Positions 9,164 to 17,261 of a stretch of DNA of 64,000 bases are shown in pieces. A model generated the notes under the pieces. It saw only the letters and a program-made list of their open reading frames with translations, did no database searches and was not told the origin of the DNA. The stretch is from the NCBI RefSeq assembly GCF_000427885.1, contig NZ_KE386602.1:214206-278205 (forward strand). The letters are read 5' to 3'. The stretch's first letter is position 1, and every line of letters begins with the position of its first letter. This DNA is from Glycomyces tenuis DSM 44171 (GTDB taxonomy: Bacteria > Actinomycetota > Actinomycetes > Mycobacteriales > Micromonosporaceae). The translations under genes were made by a program, and so were the position numbers.

Positions 9164-9514
9164 CTAGACCGTGATGGTGACCGGCTTGATGGGGGTCATC
9201 GCGCCGTGGGCGCCGGCGTACTCGCCCTCGTTCTGGCCGTCGATGTTGACGCCGTCGGTGTTGGTCTGGCCCTGGGCCATGGCGCTGACGCCGTACTTGT
9301 CGGCCAGGGCGTTGTAGGCGGTGACGAAGTCGGCCTTGGCGAGTTGGAACTGGTGGAGCGCCGTGCCGCTCTGGGCCATGACGTCGCGCTCCATCTCGCC
9401 GATGAGCGACCGCAGCTGCCCGAAGAGCTCCTCGACCGAGATCTGGTGGTTGTTGGCGCTGACGTTCAGCGCATTGGCTACGGTGAGCCCGAATTCGTTC
9501 GCGCTTCCCGGCAT
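9164..9514 (-). CDS. WXG100-like ESX partner protein (116 aa)
   Basis: The start at 9514 follows an excellent AGGAGG site, so I prefer it to the longer open frame that begins further upstream. The protein is predicted largely helical (SVEELFGQLRSLIGEMERDV, then a second helix around FQLAKADFVTAYNAL). A WXG motif is missing; the turn region reads MAQSGTAL. The C-terminus is a non-helical tail ending PVTITV. By size, fold and position it is the CFP-10/ESAT-6-type partner of the next gene. It is first in the ESX operon, and the 280 bases upstream (9515-9794) should carry the operon promoter. Confidence 0.82.
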   Translation of the reverse strand: MPGSANEFGLTVANALNVSANNHQISVEELFGQLRSLIGEMERDVMAQSGTALHQFQLAKADFVTAYNALADKYGVSAMAQGQTNTDGVNIDGQNEGEYAGAHGAMTPIKPVTITV

Positions 9515-9794
9515 GGGTCGTCCTCCTTCTGAAGGGAATATGAGGAACCTCGCGGTGAGGGTATCGGTCGAAATCAACACTTCGGTGAACATTCAGATAA
9601 CGACGAAGGCCGATATCGGTTCCGTGAGAATGACTGGGCGGCAATTGACAAGCCGTTGCGCACCCGACTCCGTCCGAGACCGGTGGCGGCGGGGGAATGG
9701 TTTCGGCGGGGTGCCTCGTCGCCATTCCGCGACGTATCGGCGTCCATCATGGATAGGGCGGGTCGCCGCCGGTGCCGGCGGCCCGCGAACGGTT

Positions 9795-10838
9795 CTAGGA
9801 GTGGTCCACGGTGACGTCGTAGATCAGGACCTCGGCGTAGTTGCTCTCGTCGCACGGAGAGGACTTCTCGCAGTTGGCCTGGGCGTAGGCGCCGGTCTTG
9901 AAGTAGTTGCTCGAATCGTCGTGCTCGAGGGTCGTCTCGAGCTCGCCGTCGTAGTACATCGAGATCTCGCCGTCCTCGACCTCGTAGGTGAACTCCAGGA
10001 CCGTGCCGAGCTCGTAGTCGTCGGTGATCAGGTGGTGGTCCGAGGTGTCGCCGTCGGTGATCCACAGCTCCGTCCCCTCCAGTCGCAGGGCGGTGACGTC
10101 GTCGTCGCCGCCGTGGATCTGGGCGCCGACGACGTCCGGCTTCTCCTCGGGCAGATGGGTGAACGCCAGGCGGACGGTCATGGTGTGCGTGCCCGAGGTC
10201 GAGGACCACTCGGCCTCGTCGCCGCCGCCGGACTCCATCTCCCGCAGCTCGGTGCGCGGGTAGCTGGAGTTCTCGGTGGTGACGCCGTCGACGGGCGCGC
10301 GGAACCGCACCGCGTCCCCGGCGTCGGTGACGGTGAAGAGCGGGTCGTTCGAGTAGCCGTCCAGCTCGGGTTGGAGGATCTCGGTCGGGTCGCCGTCGTC
10401 GCCGGTGGGCAGCGTCAGCTTCCAGTCGCTCAGGTCGATCGCCTCGGAGGGGATCTCGGCGCCGCCGCCTCCTCCGCCCCCGCCGCTGCCGCCGCCGTCT
10501 TCGCCGTCATCGGCGGGAGGCTGGGAGTCCTGGCCGCCCACCGGCGAGGGCGACGGCGAGGGGGACGGGCTCGGTGAGGGCGAGGGGCTCGGCGACGGCG
10601 AGTCGGAGGCGGCCTCGTTCTGCGAGACCGGCTCGGGCTCGTCGGCGCCGCTGGAACCGGCGGACGTCACCGCCCAGGCCACGGCCGCGAGCAGCACCAG
10701 CGCCGCCGCACCGGCGGTGCCGGCCATCATCCGGCTGCCGCCGAAGGAGTCGCGGGCACGGTCCCAGAGTTCGCTGATCCTCTCGGGCACGCCGCGCGAG
10801 GAGGCATGGCGCGGCGCCTTGTACTCTTTTTCTTCCAC
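9795..10838 (-). CDS. Membrane-tethered PL7 alginate/polyuronate lyase (347 aa)
   Basis: GTG start at 10838 with AAGGA nine bases upstream. Residues 1-36 are cytoplasmic and charged, 37-61 form a transmembrane anchor (AGAAALVLLAAVAWAV), followed by a Ser-Pro repeat and Gly-rich linker to about residue 130. The catalytic domain shows all three PL7 signatures: YPRTELREM (about residue 196), QIHGG (about 239) and YFKTGAYAQ (about 314). PL7 enzymes beta-eliminate alginate or related polyuronates. The enzyme is presumably held on the outer face of the membrane rather than released. Its N-terminus is paralogous to that of the ricin-lectin protein at 14035, on the other side of the divergent promoter. 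Confidence 0.88.
   Translation of the reverse strand: MEEKEYKAPRHASSRGVPERISELWDRARDSFGGSRMMAGTAGAAALVLLAAVAWAVTSAGSSGADEPEPVSQNEAASDSPSPSPSPSPSPSPSPSPSPVGGQDSQPPADDGEDGGGSGGGGGGGGAEIPSEAIDLSDWKLTLPTGDDGDPTEILQPELDGYSNDPLFTVTDAGDAVRFRAPVDGVTTENSSYPRTELREMESGGGDEAEWSSTSGTHTMTVRLAFTHLPEEKPDVVGAQIHGGDDDVTALRLEGTELWITDGDTSDHHLITDDYELGTVLEFTYEVEDGEISMYYDGELETTLEHDDSSNYFKTGAYAQANCEKSSPCDESNYAEVLIYDVTVDHS
10542..10603 (-). repeat. Ser-Pro dipeptide repeat in the PL7 lyase
   Basis: Degenerate 6-base repeat encoding about ten Ser-Pro dipeptides in the extracytoplasmic linker. Such SP linkers are usually extended and often glycosylated in actinobacterial wall-spanning proteins. The same repeat occurs in the gene at 14035. 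Confidence 0.85.
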
Positions 10839-11193
10839 AGTTTGCTGTCCTTAGCGTACTGTCTTATTAGAACAGAGATTGGATCGTCGGCGGCACGTCT
10901 CGACTCGGATCGAATGCCGCGCCTCGGTCTCATTCCGCTCCGAAAGTCCTGACGCCCGGAGGGCATGTCGCAAGGCGGCGTGCCGGGGCGAGGATAACCG
11001 GGGCCGCGCGGTACCGGTCCCCCGCCATCCGTGCTATGCCGCCGGACAATGGCACACGAGTTCACTTGCGACACAAAAGAACCACGGGCCGTTCACGGTC
11101 AATTCGGGTTAACCTGATGTTAGCCCGATCCTCACTCGGGATCGATACGCTCCGCCTGAGTTTTCAGCGTTCCGACCCCTTATCGGAGGACCG
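10839..11193. promoter_or_regulatory. Divergent intergenic region between PL7 lyase and EspC-like operon
   Basis: This 355-base gap is AT-richer than its surroundings and must hold two outward promoters. Near 11105-11150 there is a GGTTAACC palindrome and then CCCGATCCTCACTCGGG, a short hairpin about 50 bases upstream of the EspC-like start. I could not assign a known operator or a confident -35/-10 pair, and no gene is visible in it. Confidence 0.4.
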
Positions 11194-11526
11194 ATGGATT
11201 TCGTCGGCATGAACCCCGGACCCGCGAACGCCGGCGGGCAGCAGACCATGAGCCTCTCCGAGAGCTTCGCCACGCTCCAGGGCGAGATGATGTCCATCAT
11301 GGAAGGATGCATCGCCGCCGCCGGGGAGCCCGAGGTCATCGGCGGCTACGAGCAGTTCGGCTCCACCTGGTCGACCGACCTGGCCGCCACCGCCGAGCAC
11401 GGCAAGAGCGTCGGCGCCACCACCCACCTCACCGTCGCCGACGGCGTGGGCGTCGACGCCGACAACGCCGCCCTCCAGACCGTCGACGCGCCGGATCCCT
11501 CCCTCCCCGGCATCAACCTGAACTGA
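11194..11526 (+). CDS. EspC-like/WXG100-fold small secreted protein (110 aa)
   Basis: Starts at an ATG four bases after GGAGG. A helical N-terminal half (SLSESFATLQGEMMSIMEGC) is followed by the F-G-STW pattern (GYEQFGSTW) and a flexible tail. This resembles the ESX-1 EspC family of small helical-hairpin substrates, which lack a canonical signal and are exported by type VII systems. The next gene, 23 bases on, encodes a large protein likely to be its partner, an arrangement typical of paired type VII substrates. Family assignment is by pattern and context. Confidence 0.72.
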   Translation: MDFVGMNPGPANAGGQQTMSLSESFATLQGEMMSIMEGCIAAAGEPEVIGGYEQFGSTWSTDLAATAEHGKSVGATTHLTVADGVGVDADNAALQTVDAPDPSLPGINLN

Positions 11527-11549
11527 CCGGGCCCCAAGGAGTTCCCGAC

Positions 11550-14003
11550 ATGCCCAGCATCCCGACCATCGGCAGCTTCGACCCGCCGACCACCACCGCC
11601 GACGAGGGCGCGCTCCAAGACCAGGCGCAGACCCTCCAGGACCACTCGGGCCGCATCATCGGCCGCGGCACCGACGTCATGCAGCAGATGAACACCACCG
11701 CCGTCGACTTCAGCGAACTGGTCGCCGAGCCGCTCAAGACGCACGGCGGCTTCTCGCTGACCGCCAGCGAGAAGGCCATGGAAGGCGCGGTCTGGGGCAG
11801 CACGACCACCCGGCAGTGGGCCACCGACGTGGCGACCTTCAAGCGGACGATCGCCGACCTCGAAACGGAGTGGGCCGCGGCGGTGGCCGACAAGTTCGGC
11901 ACCCCGCCGGACGCCACCGAAGCCCAGATCGCCGCGGCCGGGCAGCAGAAGCTCAACGACGTGAACGGGCGGGCCAACACCGCCTACGAGCTGTTCAAGG
12001 AGCACGCCACCACCGCCGGCTCCATGCTCAAGGGGGGCCCGACCCCCGAGAACCTCCAGGCCCTGGCCGCCGCCGGAGGCGGCAGCTGGGCGACGTTCAA
12101 CATGTTCGGCACCCAGGCGGGGCCGCCGCCCGTCACCGGCGCCCAGGGGGCCGCCCTGGCCCAGCTGCTGCGCGACCGCCTCGCCTCGGGCGATCTCGAC
12201 CTCGATCTGTTCAGGCAGATCCGGACGATGCTGAGGGGCGTGGCCGAGGGGGCGCAGGTCCTCCAGGAGGTCGGCGGGCAGCTCACGGCCGGGCAACTGG
12301 GCTTCCTCGAGCAGTTCTACGCGGGCCTGGAAGGGCCCCTGATGGCACAGGGACCGGACCAGCTCGACCTGCTGTACCGGCTGCCCGACCTCCTCGAGGG
12401 CCGCGACATCGCGCCCGCGGCCCAGAACATGGTGCTCGCCGCGGTCGGCGGCGGCCTGCTCGCCCTGTCCGACAAGCGCATCGGCGGCGGCGCGGACCGG
12501 CTCCCCGAGAGCATGCGGCCGCTGATGGACCGCTACTTCGGCGGTGGCTACGAGCCGGGCACCGTCATGGGCGGCGGGGTCACCGACCGGCTCCACGGTC
12601 TCGCCCAGATGTTCGGCGCCACCGCCGACTACGGGCTCGACCGGCTCGAGGGCGGCGAGGAGCTGTCGGCGGCGCTGACGTTCGCGGTCGCCGACGCGAA
12701 CGCGGGCGGGTTCTACTATCAACCGGAGCACGCGGACCTGATCGACCTCATCGAGGTCGGTACCCGCAACACCGACGCGAACCTCGCCATGCTGACAGGC
12801 GGGATCCAGCACCCCGCCCACCCCGCCACCCCCGAACGCCCCGCGGCCACACCGGAGTACCTGGTGCGCAACGTCCTCGGCGCCAAGTGGGACGACCAGG
12901 GCGCCGCCGCGGCCGGGCTCGTCAACTGGCTCGGCGACCCGAAGATCACCGAGCAGTACGGCGACGAGGCGACCAAGGCCACCTACAACCTGATCACCGC
13001 CGCGACCAACCGCGACCCCGCCGGGTGGGACGGCCCCTCGACCTACGAGGTCCTCACCGACGGATTCGGGAGCATCGGGGCCTACGAGGCCGCGCCGCTC
13101 GGCGTCGCCAACCCGCACATCGCCCAGGCGATGAGCCGGATCGCCGTGAACAACCTCCCGTACTTCGACGACGCCGACACCGGCGGCCCGAGCCAACTGA
13201 CGCTCTCGTCCGACCCGAAGGTCGACGACATGTACCTCAGCCTCCAGTCGCGCGAGGACTTCTTCGAGCTGGCCATGGGCGACCAGACGGGTGCCGACCT
13301 GCTCGGCGAGTCCGTCTACACCACCATCCTGGAAGACGCCCGGTACGCGGGCCAATGGGAGGATCTGGCCGAGGCCGAAACCCATGGCGAGAACGCCGGC
13401 ACGCTGGCCCGGCTGCTCGACACCGGCGTCCAACGGCTCGCGGCGGACGCCCAGGCCGACGCCGACGCCACGACCACGAGCAACACCAAGCAGGCCGCCT
13501 GGTTCCGCGCCGCCGCGGCGGCCTTCAAGGAGCTCATCCCGATCGGCAGGCTCGGCTCGGCGACGGGCACCGCGGCCAAGCAGCTGCTCGAGGCGCCGAA
13601 GTGGGCGCCGGGGGCCATGGCGGCCGAGGGCTGGGTGTGGGGCAGCGGCCAGACGCCGGACGGGACCCAGGTGGGGACCAGGATCGACTACGAGAGCGTC
13701 AAGCTCGGCAGCACCCACGCCGTCGTCGAGCAGCTCCTGGCCGACCCCGACTCCGGCGTCGACATCGACGACGTGCGCGCGGTCGACTCGCGGCTGCTCG
13801 ACGAGCACGGGCAGCTGCGCTCCGCCGACGTGCTCCTCACGGAGAACTTCCCGCCCACCGAGGAGGACCACGAGGGGAACATGCGCAACCGGGAGGCCCG
13901 CGAGTACCTCGAGCGGGTGATCGCCGAAGCGTGCGACGAACAGGTCGGCCCGAATCTCGACGAGTTCGTCAAGACCTTCATCGACCGGCGCGCCAACAAC
14001 TGA
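11550..14003 (+). CDS. Large type VII-associated protein, DUF6571-like (817 aa)
   Basis: I chose the ATG at 11550, just after the upstream stop and behind AAGGAG. Residues 1-130 look like a WXG/LXG helical module (two helices around VWGSTTTRQWATD), followed by several hundred residues of helical repeats, and a C-terminal segment with AAKQLLEAPKWAPGAMAAE. Regions such as VRNVLGAKWDDQGAAAAGL are reminiscent of the DUF6571 proteins found beside WXG100 genes in actinobacteria. No signal peptide, transmembrane segment or recognisable toxin active site is seen. It is probably a large type VII substrate or substrate-associated protein; its activity is unknown. Confidence 0.7.
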   Translation: MPSIPTIGSFDPPTTTADEGALQDQAQTLQDHSGRIIGRGTDVMQQMNTTAVDFSELVAEPLKTHGGFSLTASEKAMEGAVWGSTTTRQWATDVATFKRTIADLETEWAAAVADKFGTPPDATEAQIAAAGQQKLNDVNGRANTAYELFKEHATTAGSMLKGGPTPENLQALAAAGGGSWATFNMFGTQAGPPPVTGAQGAALAQLLRDRLASGDLDLDLFRQIRTMLRGVAEGAQVLQEVGGQLTAGQLGFLEQFYAGLEGPLMAQGPDQLDLLYRLPDLLEGRDIAPAAQNMVLAAVGGGLLALSDKRIGGGADRLPESMRPLMDRYFGGGYEPGTVMGGGVTDRLHGLAQMFGATADYGLDRLEGGEELSAALTFAVADANAGGFYYQPEHADLIDLIEVGTRNTDANLAMLTGGIQHPAHPATPERPAATPEYLVRNVLGAKWDDQGAAAAGLVNWLGDPKITEQYGDEATKATYNLITAATNRDPAGWDGPSTYEVLTDGFGSIGAYEAAPLGVANPHIAQAMSRIAVNNLPYFDDADTGGPSQLTLSSDPKVDDMYLSLQSREDFFELAMGDQTGADLLGESVYTTILEDARYAGQWEDLAEAETHGENAGTLARLLDTGVQRLAADAQADADATTTSNTKQAAWFRAAAAAFKELIPIGRLGSATGTAAKQLLEAPKWAPGAMAAEGWVWGSGQTPDGTQVGTRIDYESVKLGSTHAVVEQLLADPDSGVDIDDVRAVDSRLLDEHGQLRSADVLLTENFPPTEEDHEGNMRNREAREYLERVIAEACDEQVGPNLDEFVKTFIDRRANN

Positions 14004-14034
14004 CCCCGCTACCGACACATCGGGACACGACACT

Positions 14035-14886
14035 GTGGAGAAGAAGGACCCGGGCTCCCCTCGGCACGCCGCCTCGTCGCGGGACCTGCCCTCGCGGCTC
14101 CAGGACGTCTGGAACGGCGCGCGGGCGCGGCTGGGCACCGGCCCGGCCATGGCCGGCACCGCGGCGGCCGCGGCCCTCGTGCTGCTCGTCGCCGTCGTCT
14201 GGGCGGTGATGTCGGCGGGCGGCGGCGAGCCGCCCGCGAAGGCCGCGGAGACCGAGGCCGCCACCGAGGTGCCCTCGGCGAGCCCGTCGCCATCGCCCTC
14301 CCCGTCGCCCTCCCCCAGCCCCTCGCCGTCCCCTGTGGGGGACGGGGGCGGCGGGCAGGCCCCGGACGAGGCCGATGACGACGCCGAGGAGGAGCCGACC
14401 GAGGACGCCGGGGCCGGCTCCGCGCCGGAGCCGCCGGGCACCGGCTTCTACCGGGTCCGCCAGGAGGCCAGCGGCCTGTGCATGACCCTCGGCCCCGAGC
14501 CGGAGAACGAGGGGCGGACCGTGACGGTGCTCGGCCACTGCGAGGACGCCTACCCCGATCTCCAGTGGGAGGCCGAGGACGCGGCCGAGGAGGCGAACGT
14601 GTACGTCGTGGAGATGCACTTCGACGACGACACCGACTGCCTGGGCGTCGACTACGGGGGCGACGAGACCGGGCTCCTCATGGCCGCCTACGGCTGCGAA
14701 TGGGTCGACACCCAGCACTTCCGCCTGGAGCCGCTCGGCGGCGGCGGCTTCCTGATCCGTCCTTCGTCGAGCGAGCACCTGTGCATGGGGATGCTGCCCG
14801 AGCAGCCCGCCGAGCAGGGCCGCGCCATCGCCACCGCCGAGTGCGACGCCGGCGACGCCGAGCAGCGGTGGACGCTCGACGGCTGA
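14035..14886 (+). CDS. Membrane-anchored ricin-type beta-trefoil protein (283 aa)
   Basis: GTG start 31 bases after the previous stop, so part of the same operon. Residues 1-38 are cytoplasmic, 39-62 form a transmembrane anchor, then a Ser-Pro repeat and acidic linker run to about residue 130. The C-terminal domain (GFYRVRQEASGLCMTLG onward) is a ricin B-like trefoil: repeated Cys pairs and Q-x-W-type motifs (DLQWEAED, EQRWTLDG). Such domains bind carbohydrate; no catalytic domain is attached. The N-terminal third aligns closely with that of the PL7 lyase at 10838. Confidence 0.8.
   Translation: MEKKDPGSPRHAASSRDLPSRLQDVWNGARARLGTGPAMAGTAAAAALVLLVAVVWAVMSAGGGEPPAKAAETEAATEVPSASPSPSPSPSPSPSPSPSPVGDGGGGQAPDEADDDAEEEPTEDAGAGSAPEPPGTGFYRVRQEASGLCMTLGPEPENEGRTVTVLGHCEDAYPDLQWEAEDAAEEANVYVVEMHFDDDTDCLGVDYGGDETGLLMAAYGCEWVDTQHFRLEPLGGGGFLIRPSSSEHLCMGMLPEQPAEQGRAIATAECDAGDAEQRWTLDG
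14281..14333 (+). repeat. Ser-Pro dipeptide repeat in the ricin-lectin protein
   Basis: 6-base degenerate repeat coding for about nine Ser-Pro pairs, the counterpart of the repeat in the PL7 lyase gene. Confidence 0.85.
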
Positions 14887-15012
14887 CCCGGGTGGTCTTA
14901 GGACCTGCGGCGGAGCAGGACCGGGACCACGGTCCGATGGCGGGGCGCCGCGGGGCCAATAGCTTTGGGTCCGCAGCCGGGGCCGACGGCCCCGGGCGAC
15001 CCCGAGGAGCAC

Positions 15013-15846
15013 ATGATGTCCATTCTGGTCACCGGCGCGACGGGCAACGTCGGCCGCCACCTCGTCGAGCAGCTCAGCGGAGCCGGGCACCGGGTCCGGG
15101 CCTTCACCCGCAGGCCGGACTCGGCGCGGTTCCCCGACGGCGTCGAGACGGCGGGCGGCGACCTCCTCGACCCGGCGAGCTTCGAGGCGGCGCTCGACGG
15201 CGTCACCGCGCTGCACCTCCTCACCACGCTGGCGCCCTCCTACGAGCCCCTGTCGATCGAATACGCCACCGAGCTGGTCGGGCTGGCCGCCAAAGCCGGG
15301 GTGCGACACGTGACGGTGCTGTGGAACGGCCAGCGCGACCCGCTCGAAGAAGCAGTGGAACGCAGCGGCCTGGGGTGGACGCACCTGCACCCCGGCTCGT
15401 TCATGTCCAACGACCTGGCCTGGGCCGAGGAGATCCGGTCCGAGGGCGTCGTGCGCGAGCCGTTCCCCGACGCCGCGCATCGCATGATCGACGAGGCCGA
15501 CATCGCCGCGGTGGCCGCCGCCGCGCTCACCGCCGAGGGCCACGCGGGCCAGACGTACACGCTCACCGGACCCGAGGCGCTCGCCGTCCCCGCGCGGGTC
15601 GCGGCGATCGCGCGGGCGGCCGGTCGGGAGGTCCGCTACGAGGAGCTGAGCAGGGCCGCCGCCCATGAGCGCATGCGCGGCATGGGCATCGACGACGAGG
15701 CCGCCGACTTCGTCCTGGACTGGAACGCCGACCCGTCCAACGACGAGGAGCTGGCGGCGAACGCGGCCGACATCGCCGCGATCACCGGCCGCCCGGCCGG
15801 GACCTACGCCGAGTGGGCCGAGCGCCACGCGGCGAGCTTCCGCTGA
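15013..15846 (+). CDS. NmrA-like NAD(P)-binding reductase (277 aa)
   Basis: Atypical SDR/NmrA-type protein. VTGATGNVGRHLVEQL near the N-terminus is the Rossmann motif (GxxGxxG). There is no YxxxK catalytic pair in the usual place, as in NmrA and NAD(P)-binding sensor-like members. I chose ATG 15013, right after GAGGAG, over a frame that opens upstream. The C-terminal RYEELSRAAAHERM is typical of the NmrA/azoreductase-like subgroup. It may act as a quinone or other redox oxidoreductase. It is monocistronic and ends before a strong inverted repeat. Confidence 0.82.
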   Translation: MMSILVTGATGNVGRHLVEQLSGAGHRVRAFTRRPDSARFPDGVETAGGDLLDPASFEAALDGVTALHLLTTLAPSYEPLSIEYATELVGLAAKAGVRHVTVLWNGQRDPLEEAVERSGLGWTHLHPGSFMSNDLAWAEEIRSEGVVREPFPDAAHRMIDEADIAAVAAAALTAEGHAGQTYTLTGPEALAVPARVAAIARAAGREVRYEELSRAAAHERMRGMGIDDEAADFVLDWNADPSNDEELAANAADIAAITGRPAGTYAEWAERHAASFR

Positions 15847-15886
15847 CCGGCGGACGGACCCGACCACCACCCGCGGAACACACCCC

Positions 15887-15937
15887 GGGCCCGCGGGACC
15901 GGGCGACGGCAGCCGCCGCGCCGCGTCCCGCGGGCCC
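15887..15937. terminator. Inverted-repeat terminator after the NmrA gene
   Basis: GGGCCCGCGGGAC at 15887 pairs perfectly with GTCCCGCGGGCCC at 15925, giving a 13-bp GC stem over a 25-base loop. It lies 40 bases after the stop and ahead of the next promoter. Confidence 0.7.
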
Positions 15938-16000
15938 GCCCGTTCACCGCACCTTGGCGATTGAGCAGGTCAGCGGCCCCGATCGCCTTAAACTCGGGGC

Positions 16001-17116
16001 ATGAGCCCGCGGGTTCCCAGTGAAACGACCCTGCAGCGGGGCGCGATCGCGCCCCGCTGGCTGCGGGCGCTGCCGGTCGCGGTGCTCCTGCTCACCGTGC
16101 TCTTCCAGGTGTCCTCCCCCGATCCGGCCGTCGTCGGCTTCACGACCGCGGTCGTCCCGCTGGTGGCGGCGTTCGTCGTCGGCCCGATCTGGATCACCGG
16201 GATGGCCGTGGTCGTCATCGGCTTCCTGCTCACGCCGTTCTTCCGCCCGGCGGGCCTGGACGCCCGCGACCTGTTCGCCTTCGGCGTCGTCTGGAGCATC
16301 GGCATCGCGTTCGCGTGGGTGCGCACCCGGTTCCAGGCGCGGCTGGTGACCGTCGAGAACGTCGCCCAGGCCGCCCAGTACGCCGTCCTCCCCTCACTGC
16401 CCGACCACGTCGACGGCCTGTCCTGCGCCGGGCTCTACCGCTCCGCGCAGCGGGGCGCGCGCATCGGCGGCGACCTGTTCGACATCCGCGCCAGCCCCTT
16501 CGGCGTCCGCATGGTCCTCGGCGACGTCCAAGGGCACGGGCTGCCCGCGGTGAGCACCGCCGCGGCGGTGCTGGCGTCCTTCCACGAGGCGATCCTCGAC
16601 GAGCCCGACCTCGAGCGCATCGCCGCGCGCCTGGAGCGGCGCATCGTCCTCGACACCGACGAGGGCCGCACGCCCGAGCTGTTCGCCTCGGTGCTGCTGG
16701 TGGAGTTCCGCGACGACGTCGGGGAGATGCGGCTGCTCTCGTGCGGGCATCCGCCGCCGCTGCTGCTGCGCGCCGACCGGGTCGAGGAGGTCGACCTCAA
16801 GCCGCGCCCGCTGCTCGGGCTGCGGCTCGACCCGCAGGAGCGGCCCTCGTGCGTCTCGACGGTCCCGTTCCAGCCCGAGGAGGTGCTGCTGGCCTATTCG
16901 GACGGGCTGAGCGAGGCCCGCGACGTCGACGGGCGCTACTACCCGCTCGCGAAGCACCTGAGCGGCCTGGTGCTCCCGCCCTCGCCGGGGCGGCTGATCG
17001 ACTTCGTGTGGGACGACCTCACCCGCTTCGCCGCCAGGCTCGACGACGACGTGAGCCTGCTGGCGGTCACCCGCGCGCGCCGGGGCGGGCGTTCGGTCGA
17101 GCGGGCCGACGGCTGA
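16001..17116 (+). CDS. Membrane-bound PP2C/SpoIIE-family serine phosphatase (371 aa)
   Basis: Four hydrophobic helices in residues 20-105 are followed by a SpoIIE/RsbU-type PP2C domain. Metal-binding motifs are GARIGGDLFDI, VLGDVQGHG, LLSCGHPPPLLL and AYSDGLSEARD, and the final DDVSLLAV is the terminal metal-ligand Asp. RsbU-type phosphatases dephosphorylate anti-sigma factor antagonists in actinobacterial stress and development control. No sensor PAS/GAF domain is present, so input must come through the membrane helices. No anti-sigma gene is adjacent, so the target is elsewhere. Confidence 0.9.
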   Translation: MSPRVPSETTLQRGAIAPRWLRALPVAVLLLTVLFQVSSPDPAVVGFTTAVVPLVAAFVVGPIWITGMAVVVIGFLLTPFFRPAGLDARDLFAFGVVWSIGIAFAWVRTRFQARLVTVENVAQAAQYAVLPSLPDHVDGLSCAGLYRSAQRGARIGGDLFDIRASPFGVRMVLGDVQGHGLPAVSTAAAVLASFHEAILDEPDLERIAARLERRIVLDTDEGRTPELFASVLLVEFRDDVGEMRLLSCGHPPPLLLRADRVEEVDLKPRPLLGLRLDPQERPSCVSTVPFQPEEVLLAYSDGLSEARDVDGRYYPLAKHLSGLVLPPSPGRLIDFVWDDLTRFAARLDDDVSLLAVTRARRGGRSVERADG

Positions 17117-17155
17117 AGCGTCGCCGCAGGTGGGAGGGGTAGGGGCTCGCCGCCG

Positions 17156-17175
17156 GAAATTCTTCGAAGAATTTC
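17156..17175. promoter_or_regulatory. Perfect 20-bp AT-rich palindrome upstream of DHFR-like gene
   Basis: GAAATTCTTCGAAGAATTTC is a perfect 20-base palindrome about 90 bases upstream of the DHFR-like start. It extends into GAAGAATTTCTTC (17166-17178), a second overlapping inverted repeat. In such GC-rich DNA it stands out and reads as a dimeric regulator operator or, less likely, a terminator of the preceding phosphatase gene. Confidence 0.6.
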
Positions 17176-17261
17176 TTCGCGCGGGTGTCGATCCGGGGCG
17201 GGCCCGTTCGACATGGGGGTGAAAGACGAACTTCGCAACAACGAGAAAGCAGGAGAGCATC

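Noticed and set aside
7185-9725. EccD extended to 846 residues
   Set aside because: The extra N-terminus overlaps two WXG100 genes and the small membrane protein in another frame; the ubiquitin-like domain starts at GTG 8519.
10542-10603. Short repeats as a CRISPR array
   Set aside because: They are in-frame 6-base repeats coding Ser-Pro, without spacers.
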